Shown here: positions 10,097 to 17,295 of the stretch, in pieces
How the letters are laid out: the number at the start of each line of letters is the position of its first letter
Position numbering within the stretch: position 1 is the stretch's first letter
From: Clavibacter sp. VKM Ac-2872
Lineage (GTDB): Bacteria; Actinomycetota; Actinomycetes; Actinomycetales; Microbacteriaceae
Reading direction: 5' to 3'
Assembly: GCF_015351105.1 (NCBI RefSeq)
Contig: NZ_JADKRR010000001.1
Span: 682,001 to 746,000 of the forward strand
Length of the DNA: 64,000 nucleotides
Notes under the pieces: model-generated
What the model saw: only the letters and a program-made list of their open reading frames with translations
The model's database searches: none
What the model was told of the DNA's origin: nothing
Translations under genes and position numbers: made by a program

Positions 10097-10771
10097 TCAG
10101 GCGCGCAGCAGCACGTCGAGCGTGACGGCGAGGTGCCGGTCGATCGCGTCGCGCGCGGCCTCGGCGTCGCCCGCGGCCAGCGCGTCGACGATGCCGGCGT
10201 GCTCCTCGCACACCCGGTCCTGCCGGTCGGTGGCGCGGTAGAGCGCCTCGACGCCGACGAGGATCTGCCGGGCGCGGAGCTTCGCGTAGGTGCGGCTCAT
10301 GAGCTCGCTGCCCGCGGCGTCGACGAGGAGCTGGTGGAAGCGGCGGTCGTGCTCGATGAACTCCCGGCCGCTCTCGCGCGGCGGCGTCGCGACCATGGCG
10401 CGCTGCTGCTCGAGAACCTCGCGCATGGCGTCGAGCGGCGTGCGGTCGTGCTCCACCGCGCTCGTGGCGGCGTGCCGTTCGAGGACGCCGCGCAGCTCCA
10501 TCAGCTCGGCGATCTCGCGGCCCGTGATGACGGGGATGCGCGCGCCGCGCTTGGGGATCATCTCGACCAGGCCGTCGGCGGCGAGCAGCAGCAGCGCCTC
10601 GCGGACGGGCGTGCGGGAGACGCCGATGCGTTCCGCGAGCACCTGCTCGTTGAGGAACGCGCCCTGCTGGTCCGGGTCGGTGAGGACGTGCGCGTGGAGG
10701 AACTCGTAGGCCCGCTCGCGGCCGGAGAGGGCGCTCGACGAGGACCCTGGATCGCCCGCCCGTTCTCGCAT
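10097..10771 (-). CDS. GntR family transcriptional regulator, FCD subfamily
   Basis: A 224-residue regulator. The winged helix is at about residues 20-80 (ERIGVSRTPVREALLLLAADGL, then KRGARIPV). An all-helical FCD ligand domain follows, with EHDRRFHQLLVDAAGSEL and a late EEHAGIVDALAAGD block that carry typical metal/ligand His residues. The palindrome ATGTATACAT ends six nt upstream of its start and overlaps the likely promoter shared with the divergent hydrolase, which suggests autoregulation. No Shine-Dalgarno is seen, so the transcript may be leaderless. Confidence 0.92.
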   Translation of the reverse strand: MRERAGDPGSSSSALSGRERAYEFLHAHVLTDPDQQGAFLNEQVLAERIGVSRTPVREALLLLAADGLVEMIPKRGARIPVITGREIAELMELRGVLERHAATSAVEHDRTPLDAMREVLEQQRAMVATPPRESGREFIEHDRRFHQLLVDAAGSELMSRTYAKLRARQILVGVEALYRATDRQDRVCEEHAGIVDALAAGDAEAARDAIDRHLAVTLDVLLRA

Positions 10772-10776
10772 ACGCT

Positions 10777-10786
10777 ATGTATACAT
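10777..10786. promoter_or_regulatory. Probable GntR/FCD operator ATGTATACAT
   Basis: A perfect 10-bp palindrome in the 28-nt divergent gap between the regulator and the carbon-nitrogen hydrolase. It shares the eight-base core TGTATACA with the site at 8521-8530. Its position would block both promoters when bound. Confidence 0.7.
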
Positions 10787-10799
10787 CACGAGGAGGACC

Positions 10800-11639
10800 A
10801 TGCGAGTCGCGCTAGCCCAGATCATCAGCTCCCCGGATCCCGCGGACAACCTGGCACGGATCACCGCCTTCGCGGAGGACGCCGCGCGGCAGGGCGCCGA
10901 GCTCGTGGTGTTCCCCGAGGCGGCGCAGCGCGCGTTCGGGAACCCGCTGCCGGAGATCGCGGAGCCGCTCGACGGGCCGTGGGCGTCCGGTGTGCGGGCC
11001 GTCGCCGACCGGCTGGGCGTCGTGATCGTCGCGGGCATGTTCACGCCCGGCGCCGGCGGCCGGGTGCGGAACACGCTCCTGGTCGCGCGGCCGTCCGGCG
11101 CGGAGGCCGCGGGCGCCGGCTCGTACGACAAGATCCACCTGTTCGACGCGTTCGGGTTCCGCGAGTCCGACGCCGTGGACCCGGGCGACGAGGTCGCGGT
11201 GATCGAGGTCGGCGGCACCCGCGCGTCCCTCGCCACCTGCTACGACGTGCGCTTCCCCGCCCTGTTCCTCGCGGGCGCCGACCGCGGCGCGGCCGTCAGC
11301 GTCGTGTGCGCGAGCTGGGGCGCAGGCCCCGGGAAGGCCGACCAGTGGGACCTCCTGCTCCGCGCCCGCGCGCTCGACTCCACGACCTTCGTCGTCGCGG
11401 TCGGCCAGGGCGACCCCGCGACGCTCGAGGCCGGATCCCGCGGCCACGACCCCGCGAGCGGCGCGCCCACGGGCATCGGCCGCAGCGCCGTGATCTCCCC
11501 GCTCGGCGAGGTGCTGCACCGCCTCGGCGGCGAGGAGGAGCTGCTCGTCGTGGACGTCGCCCCGTCGGTCGTCGAGGCCGCGCGCGGCACGCTGCCCGTG
11601 CTCGCCAACCGGCGGCGGGGGCTCGAGCAGGCGGGCTGA
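10800..11639 (+). CDS. Carbon-nitrogen (nitrilase-superfamily) hydrolase
   Basis: A 279-residue enzyme with the full catalytic set: Glu40 in ELVVFPEAA, Lys111 in YDKIHLFDAFG, and Cys147 in ATCYDVRFP. The GYDK-H-FD pattern is typical of amidases of the NIT2/deaminated-glutathione and omega-amidase branch rather than true nitrilases. ATG at 10800 has GGAGGACC directly upstream. It is divergent from the FCD regulator with one operator between them, so it is probably the hydrolytic step for an amide taken up by the MHS transporter. Confidence 0.9.
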   Translation: MRVALAQIISSPDPADNLARITAFAEDAARQGAELVVFPEAAQRAFGNPLPEIAEPLDGPWASGVRAVADRLGVVIVAGMFTPGAGGRVRNTLLVARPSGAEAAGAGSYDKIHLFDAFGFRESDAVDPGDEVAVIEVGGTRASLATCYDVRFPALFLAGADRGAAVSVVCASWGAGPGKADQWDLLLRARALDSTTFVVAVGQGDPATLEAGSRGHDPASGAPTGIGRSAVISPLGEVLHRLGGEEELLVVDVAPSVVEAARGTLPVLANRRRGLEQAG

Positions 11640-11645
11640 TCCAGG

Positions 11646-12809
11646 TCAGTCGACCGCCGGCTCCTCGCGGCTCGCCGCCGGGCGGCCCGCGTGCCGGACG
11701 CCCAGGGCGAGCCAGGAGGCCAGCGACGCGACCGCCGCGATGGCGACGAAGACCCCCCAGGCGCCCGTCGCGCCCACTACGGCGACGGCGGCCCCGATGA
11801 CGGGCGGCATGAGGGCGGCGGTCAGGCCCCAGGACGACCCGACGACGCCGAGCGCGGCCACGTGCAGCGACGCGGGGGTGCGGGCGAGGACGGCGGGGAC
11901 CATGCCCGCCGTCAGGAGGAGCTCGCACAGGGTCCAGCCGACGCCGAAGACCAGCCAGCTGTCGGTCGCGGCGACGGCGACAGCGGTGACGGCCGCCCCC
12001 GCGAAGCCCGCCGCGAGGTAGGCGGGCGCGGACGCGTCGCGCACGAGGCGCAGCACCAGCGGCTGGGCGGCGAGCAGGAGCACCACGTTCGTCAGCGCCG
12101 CGTAGACGTACGACTCCGGGTTCGCCGTGGTGAGGGCGTACTGCATGCCGAGTCCCTGCATCACGGCCGTCGCCCCCGTCGCGACGACGAGCGCGGACCG
12201 CAGGTGCGCGACCGTGCCGCGGGCGCCGAGCGGGACGGGCGGCCTGGTCCGCGCCACCGCCTCCGAGCGGGGGATCACGCACGCGGCGACCAGCAGCACG
12301 GCGCCCTCCGCGGCGAAGAGCGGCCCGAGGTCCGAGCCCGACGCCGCGACGATCCCCGCGATCCCGGTCGCCACGACGCCGCCGACGTTCGCGCTCCAGG
12401 AGATGACCGACTGGGTGCGGGCCTGTCGGTCCGCCGGGGCGGAGACCGTGAGGAGCGTGCCGATGAGCGAGCGGGCGAGGCTCGAGGCGGCTCCGATCGC
12501 GAACATGGCCGCGCAGGGCAGCACGAGCGGCGCGCCCGCCGTGAGCGGCAGGAGGACCAGGGCGATCCCGTTGAGCACGAGCGTGCCCCCGAGGACGGGG
12601 CGGAGGGGGCGATCGCCGACGAGGAGGCCCGCGGCCGCGGGGAGCAGCACGGATCCGACGCCGAAGGCCGTGAGGATCAGCGCGACCTCCCCCGTCGTGT
12701 GCTGCCCGCGGAACCAGACCACGGCCACGATCGAGGTGAAGCCGGCCGCGCGCACCAGCACGAGCAGGGCCAGGAGGCGGCGGGACAGCCGCCTCACGTC
12801 CGCGCTCAT
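11646..12809 (-). CDS. MFS transporter at the end of a biosynthetic-type operon
   Basis: A 387-residue major facilitator with about 12 hydrophobic helices, resembling drug or metabolite exporters of the MFS_1 type (charged RRLSRRLLALLVLVRAAGFT start; loop GDRPLRP between helices 2 and 3). The ATG at 12809 overlaps the stop of the MetRS-like gene by four nt (ATGA), so it is cotranslated with the operon. The gene is convergent with the carbon-nitrogen hydrolase with only six nt between. Given the neighbours, export of or self-protection against the operon product is the likeliest role. Confidence 0.85.
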   Translation of the reverse strand: MSADVRRLSRRLLALLVLVRAAGFTSIVAVVWFRGQHTTGEVALILTAFGVGSVLLPAAAGLLVGDRPLRPVLGGTLVLNGIALVLLPLTAGAPLVLPCAAMFAIGAASSLARSLIGTLLTVSAPADRQARTQSVISWSANVGGVVATGIAGIVAASGSDLGPLFAAEGAVLLVAACVIPRSEAVARTRPPVPLGARGTVAHLRSALVVATGATAVMQGLGMQYALTTANPESYVYAALTNVVLLLAAQPLVLRLVRDASAPAYLAAGFAGAAVTAVAVAATDSWLVFGVGWTLCELLLTAGMVPAVLARTPASLHVAALGVVGSSWGLTAALMPPVIGAAVAVVGATGAWGVFVAIAAVASLASWLALGVRHAGRPAASREEPAVD

Positions 12810-13999
12810 CGGGTGACCCAGTCGACGAAGGCCGCCAGGCCGGTCCGCGGATCCGCCGCATCCATCCGGACCGTCGCCTCGCCCCCCGCGTCGGCAGGCC
12901 GCGCGAGGAGCGCGCGCGTGAGGGCGCCGAGGTCGAGGGCGTCCAGCGCGTCGAGCCGGCCGCGCGAGCGGAGCGCGTCCGCCCGCAGGCGCGGCAGCTC
13001 CCGATCGGCGAGGAGGGCGAGGTCGCGGAGGCGCAGCGTCGCGTCGCGCCGAGGCAGCCCGAGGCGGAGGATCCACCAGCGGAGCGCCGCCGGCCCGTGC
13101 TCCTCCAGGAGGCGGGAGGCGGTGACGCCGTCCGCGGCGGCGGACTGCGGCGACCGCCCGTCGACCGTCACGTGGTGGTGCACGTGGAGGACGTCGGCGC
13201 CCGGCAGCCCGAGCGCGGCGCAGAGCAGGGGGACGAGGGTCAGGTGCAGGTTCGCGAGCCCCTTCCCGCACACCTGGACGCGCGTGCCGGATGCGGCCCA
13301 GTCGCCCTCCGGTCGGGAGAGGAGGTAGCTGCACGCGGCCACGAACCCCGAGTGGACGACCTGCTCGGCATCCCCCGGGACGGGCACGCCCACCCCGTCC
13401 GTGCGCTCGGCGGCGCGCGAGACGCTGAGCCGGGCGGGCGGGGCGGGCGCGGCCCGGGCGAGCGGCGCGGCGGGTCCGCGCAGGGCCACCCCGTCGCGCC
13501 AGGCCGCGATCTCCTCCGAGAACGGGCCGGTCCGCAGGAACCAGTTGCGCTCCGCGCGGAGCACGAGGTCCGTCCCGCCGCAGGTCGGGCAGCTCGCCAC
13601 CGATCCCGCCGAGTCGGCGAGCGTGCGGCATCCGGAGCACTGCATCCGCTCGTAGGTGCCGCTCTCGAGCGCCCCGCGGGCGTCCAGCTCGGACCACGCG
13701 GCGCGGGCGAGGTCCTGCACCGGCGCCGTGTCCGTCCCCGCGACGACGACGGGCCGGCCCGCGATGCGGCGCGCGATGCCCGCCAGGTGCGCCAAGCCGG
13801 GGGGCGGTCCCGCCGCGACGGCCGGGATGCTGTGCTCGTCCCGCGTCGCGACGAGGGCGGCAGCGCCGCGTGCCCCCGACCCGCCTCCGTCGCGCGCGGA
13901 GGCGATCGCCCCCGCCACCACGAGGTCGACCGCGTACCCCACGTGGTCGTAGGAGTGCGCGGAGGCGGGGGGCACGGTGACGACGAGGCGACCGGGCAT
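12806..13999 (-). CDS. Methionyl-tRNA-synthetase-like class I ligase paralogue
   Basis: A 397-residue protein resembling a reduced MetRS. The N-terminus VTVPPASAHSYDH sits where MetRS has its HIGH motif. A zinc-knuckle pair CSGC/CPTC is at residues 121-124 and 137-140, as in MetRS, followed by NWFLRTGPFSEEI, the counterpart of the MetRS FF...SF segment. VDGRSPQS at 279-286 stands where KMSKS should be, followed by LLEEHGPAALRWWILRLG. The HIGH and KMSKS motifs are degraded and the anticodon-binding domain is shortened, so this is unlikely to charge tRNA normally. It may activate an amino acid for a biosynthetic step. It overlaps both neighbours by 1-4 nt. Confidence 0.75.
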   Translation of the reverse strand: MPGRLVVTVPPASAHSYDHVGYAVDLVVAGAIASARDGGGSGARGAAALVATRDEHSIPAVAAGPPPGLAHLAGIARRIAGRPVVVAGTDTAPVQDLARAAWSELDARGALESGTYERMQCSGCRTLADSAGSVASCPTCGGTDLVLRAERNWFLRTGPFSEEIAAWRDGVALRGPAAPLARAAPAPPARLSVSRAAERTDGVGVPVPGDAEQVVHSGFVAACSYLLSRPEGDWAASGTRVQVCGKGLANLHLTLVPLLCAALGLPGADVLHVHHHVTVDGRSPQSAAADGVTASRLLEEHGPAALRWWILRLGLPRRDATLRLRDLALLADRELPRLRADALRSRGRLDALDALDLGALTRALLARPADAGGEATVRMDAADPRTGLAAFVDWVTR

Positions 14000-15261
14000 C
14001 AGTACAGCGCGTTGCCGATGTAGTTCGGCAGCGCCTGGAGGCGGCGCTCGAGGTCGTCGAGGTCGGCGGGGTACTCCTCGCGGTACCGCTGCGTGATGCG
14101 GTCGACGCCGTACCAGTCCCGAGGGGGGCCGTCCGGCGAGTAGCGCTCCGCGATCTCGTCGTACAGCGGCGTGCCGGGGCGCAGGAACAGCTGGTTCAGG
14201 CCGAAGTAGCCGGGGATGGTCGCGGCCCAGTCGACGATCTCCCCCGACCGGCAGGTGGGGTCGTCGGGCAGCCCCAGCAACACGAACGCGAAGGGCGTGA
14301 TGCCCGCGTGCGACAGCTTCTCGATGGCCTGCTGGATCTTCTCGGCCGGGATCCGCTTGCCCACCCCGGTCTCGCTCACCGCCGGCGACTCGGCGCCCAG
14401 CCACATCCCGCGGCACCCCGCCTCCGCCCAGGCGGTGACGTCGGTGCGGAGCACGACCTCGGTGCGGGTCTGGCCGGTCCAGCTCACGCCGCGGCCGGTC
14501 ATCTCCCTGCACAGGTCCGTGTAGAACGACCGGTGCAGCCCGAAGACGTAGTCGAGGAAGAAGATGTCCGACACCCCGCGGGACATCTGCTGCTCGATGG
14601 TCGCGAGCGTCGTCTCGACCGGCTCGGCGCGCATCTTCGTGCCGAAGGGCAGGTGGCAGAAGGAGCAGCCGTAGGTGCAGCCGCGCACGCCGAGGACGAT
14701 GCCGCAGGTGCTGCGGTGCAGGGACCCGTCGGTGAACGTCTCCGCCGTGTAGGCGCTCGCGTCGATCAGGTCGTAGTCGGGGACCGGCAGGCGCTCCGGC
14801 TCCAGCGGGGCGAAGCGGCCCGAGAACGGGAGCACGCGGGACAGGGGTGCGCCGCCCTCCTCGAGCAGCCCCACCGCCCCGACGGCCGCCGCGTCGGCCT
14901 CGCCACGGGCGACGTAGTCGACCCCGAGGTCGTCGAGCGTGGGCTGCGGCAGCTGCGTGCCGTGGGGGCCCACGGCGATGACGCGCGCGGTCGGCCATCG
15001 GTCCCGGATGCCCTCCACCGACTTCCGGACGGGCGCGAGGTCGAGCGGGTAGCACTGGGCCCGATCGGCGATGGCGGTCACCACCACGACGTAGGCCGGC
15101 TCGGCAGCGGACGGCGGGGCGTCCGCGACGCGCTGGTCCCAGATGGCGACGTCGTGCCCGTCGCGCGCGAGCACGGACGCGGCGATCAGCGCATCCAGGG
15201 GGTGCTGCAGGAAGTCGCGGGAGAACTCGTCCTCGACGATGGTGAACATGACGTGCGTCAT
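13999..15261 (-). CDS. Radical SAM enzyme with B12-binding-type N-terminal domain
   Basis: A 420-residue protein. Residues 1-150 form a Rossmann-like cobalamin-binding-type domain (DALIAASVLARDGHDVAIWD, then ARVIAVGPHGTQLPQ). The radical SAM core carries Cys195-x3-Cys199-x2-Cys202 in RGCTYGCSFCHLP and later strands FFLDYVFG and GMWLGAESP. Class B enzymes of this layout perform methylations, ring contractions and other radical chemistry. The ATG at 15261 overlaps the upstream dehydrogenase stop (ATGA), and GAGAGGAA precedes it. A methyl-transfer or C-C bond role fits an operon that also encodes an SAH-hydrolase-like protein, but this is inference. Confidence 0.85.
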   Translation of the reverse strand: MTHVMFTIVEDEFSRDFLQHPLDALIAASVLARDGHDVAIWDQRVADAPPSAAEPAYVVVVTAIADRAQCYPLDLAPVRKSVEGIRDRWPTARVIAVGPHGTQLPQPTLDDLGVDYVARGEADAAAVGAVGLLEEGGAPLSRVLPFSGRFAPLEPERLPVPDYDLIDASAYTAETFTDGSLHRSTCGIVLGVRGCTYGCSFCHLPFGTKMRAEPVETTLATIEQQMSRGVSDIFFLDYVFGLHRSFYTDLCREMTGRGVSWTGQTRTEVVLRTDVTAWAEAGCRGMWLGAESPAVSETGVGKRIPAEKIQQAIEKLSHAGITPFAFVLLGLPDDPTCRSGEIVDWAATIPGYFGLNQLFLRPGTPLYDEIAERYSPDGPPRDWYGVDRITQRYREEYPADLDDLERRLQALPNYIGNALY

Positions 15262-16271
15262 GCCGGTTCCTCTCTGTTCAGGTGCTGGTGCATGCGGTGG
15301 ATGAGGTCGATGGTGCCGATGGAGGCCTCGTCGAGACGGCGCGGTGACGTCCGCGGCGGATCGGCGAGGAAGCCGCGCAGCTGCGCGACGTGCGGGGCGA
15401 GCCAGTCCGCGGCCACGTCGGGCACGGTGGTCTGGCGGGCGTAGATGCCGGCGTCGGGGACGTCGGCGGGTGGCGGCGCGAGATCCACGACGACGGCGCC
15501 GGACTCGAGCACGAGCGCCCCGGCGGTGCCGTCGAACGACAGCCGCGGCGCACGTCCCGGGTAGGCGAGGGTCGTGTAGCGGAGGGTGGTGACGCACCCG
15601 GACGAGTGCTCGAGGACCGCGGTGAACGGGGCCAGCCGCGCGATGGGCCCGGACCCGGGGCCGCCCGCGGGGGGCGGGGCGACCGTGATCCGTGCGACCG
15701 GCCCGAGGCACCAGACCGCGAGGTCGAGCTCGTGGTAGGCGAGGTTCCCGAGCTCGTGCTCGGACCGGGCGGGTGATGCGGCGAAGTACGCGTCCGACCG
15801 CCAGAGCGGGAGGTCCACGAGCGCGCTGCGGACCGGGCCCAGCCGGCCCGCGCGGATCCGCTCCCGCGCCCGGCCCCACGCCTCGACACGGCGCAGCTGG
15901 CTGACGACCTGGATGCTCCGCCCTGCCTCCTCCGCGTGCCGGTTCAGCGCGCGGGCGCCGCGCGCGGTCATGGCCGCCGGCTTCTCGACGAGCACGTGCG
16001 CCCCGACGTCGAGCGCACGGTGCGCCAGCGCCTCGTGGGTGTCGGCCGGGGTCGCGATGATGACCGCGGCGGGCGGGCCGTCGGCCAGCGCGTCCTCCAC
16101 GGATCCGGCCGCGTCGCGCTCGTCCAGCGGCGCCCACGGCGCTGCCGCGCTGCGCGTCCCCACGTGCAGCCGGCCCACGAGCGGCATGAGCTCCGGGTGG
16201 GTCCGGATCAGACGGTGGTACGCGCGTCCCATCGCGCCGTAGCCGAGCAGCGCGATGTCAGCCGTGCGCAT
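15258..16271 (-). CDS. Gfo/Idh/MocA family oxidoreductase (first copy)
   Basis: A 337-residue NAD(P)-dependent dehydrogenase. The N-terminal Rossmann motif is GYGAMGRAYH. The family signature around the catalytic Lys is VLVEKPAAMTARGARALNRHAEE, and a C-terminal alpha/beta domain with NLAYHELDLAVWCLGP resembles sugar or cyclitol dehydrogenases. Its start lies 14 nt inside the end of the second dehydrogenase gene, and its stop overlaps the radical SAM gene. The substrate is probably an intermediate of the operon pathway. Confidence 0.87.
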   Translation of the reverse strand: MRTADIALLGYGAMGRAYHRLIRTHPELMPLVGRLHVGTRSAAAPWAPLDERDAAGSVEDALADGPPAAVIIATPADTHEALAHRALDVGAHVLVEKPAAMTARGARALNRHAEEAGRSIQVVSQLRRVEAWGRARERIRAGRLGPVRSALVDLPLWRSDAYFAASPARSEHELGNLAYHELDLAVWCLGPVARITVAPPPAGGPGSGPIARLAPFTAVLEHSSGCVTTLRYTTLAYPGRAPRLSFDGTAGALVLESGAVVVDLAPPPADVPDAGIYARQTTVPDVAADWLAPHVAQLRGFLADPPRTSPRRLDEASIGTIDLIHRMHQHLNREEPA

Positions 16272-17295
16272 GCGACCCGCTGAGCTCCGGGGTCGCGGGC
16301 GACCCGAGCTCGAGGAGGAGGTCCGTGTGCTCGATCATGTCGAGATCGATGTCGATGCGGCGCGGACGCCGGGTGGCGAGCCGCAGGAGCGAGTCGCGCA
16401 TCGAGATCCGCAGCGGGTCGTCCTGGATGGACCGCACCCGGTGGCCGGCGGGTCCCTCGTGCACGAGCAGGGCCGTCTGCCCGGGCGGGAACGTCGTCGC
16501 GGAGGCGTACGAGGGGGAGAGCCAGAGCGTGATCCGCTCACGTCCGTCGTCCAGCCGCACCACGCGGTGGTTCGCCGGGTCGCACCGGGCGTCGCCCCAG
16601 CCGTCCGCGTCGACGAGCGCCGATGCGCCGGCGATCCGGCTGTGCAGAGTGACGGCACGTCCGCTCGCGCAGGTGGTGCCGTAGCGGGCCTCGACGAGGT
16701 GCCCGTCGAGCTCGCGCAGGTCCAGCGCGGAGCGGGCGGCTGCCGTCTCCCGCAGATCGTCGCCGGTCACCCCGAGGGACCGCGCGATCGCGTAGATGTG
16801 CGGCCACTCGTAGCCGAGGACCCCGGCCACGCGGTCGGTGAAGCGGCCGCGCGCCTCGTCCGGCCTCCTGTCCTTCACGAAGCTGACGCTGAGGGAGTGG
16901 GAGGGACGGATGCGGGCCTCGTGCCCGAGCGCGCGGATCGCGATGCTGTCCTGGTACTGCGACGCCACCTCCAGCACGAGGCGCGGGTGATCCGCCAGCA
17001 GGGCGCGGAGGGCGGGGAGGTCCTCGGGGGAGCACACCGGCTTCTCCACGAGCACCGCCGCGGACGGGTCGCGGGCGACGATCTCGCGGAGCATCCCCAG
17101 GTGCGTCGCCGTGGGCGTCGCGACGACCCAGACCGTCGGCCCGCCGGGTGCGCTCGCCACGTCCGCGTGCACGGGGAGGGCCTCAGCGCGGGGATCCAGC
17201 TGCGGGTCGACGAGCTCGACCTCGTGCCCCATCCCCACCAGGAGCGAGGCACGCAGCCGGCCGATGCGGCCGCCGCCGACGACCGTCACGCGCAC
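16258..17295 (-). CDS. Gfo/Idh/MocA-like oxidoreductase (second, divergent copy)
   Basis: A 345-residue protein with an N-terminal Rossmann domain (VTVVGGGRIGRLRAS, VWVVATPTATHLGMLREI) and the Lys-containing AVLVEKPVCSPEDLPALR. The C-terminal half departs from the usual family pattern and is rich in Arg and Asp, so substrate recognition probably differs from the neighbouring copy. The GTG start at 17295 lies 10 nt inside the preceding SAHH-like gene with GAGG seven nt upstream; 14 nt overlap with the next gene. Confidence 0.8.
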   Translation of the reverse strand: MRVTVVGGGRIGRLRASLLVGMGHEVELVDPQLDPRAEALPVHADVASAPGGPTVWVVATPTATHLGMLREIVARDPSAAVLVEKPVCSPEDLPALRALLADHPRLVLEVASQYQDSIAIRALGHEARIRPSHSLSVSFVKDRRPDEARGRFTDRVAGVLGYEWPHIYAIARSLGVTGDDLRETAAARSALDLRELDGHLVEARYGTTCASGRAVTLHSRIAGASALVDADGWGDARCDPANHRVVRLDDGRERITLWLSPSYASATTFPPGQTALLVHEGPAGHRVRSIQDDPLRISMRDSLLRLATRRPRRIDIDLDMIEHTDLLLELGSPATPELSGSHAHG

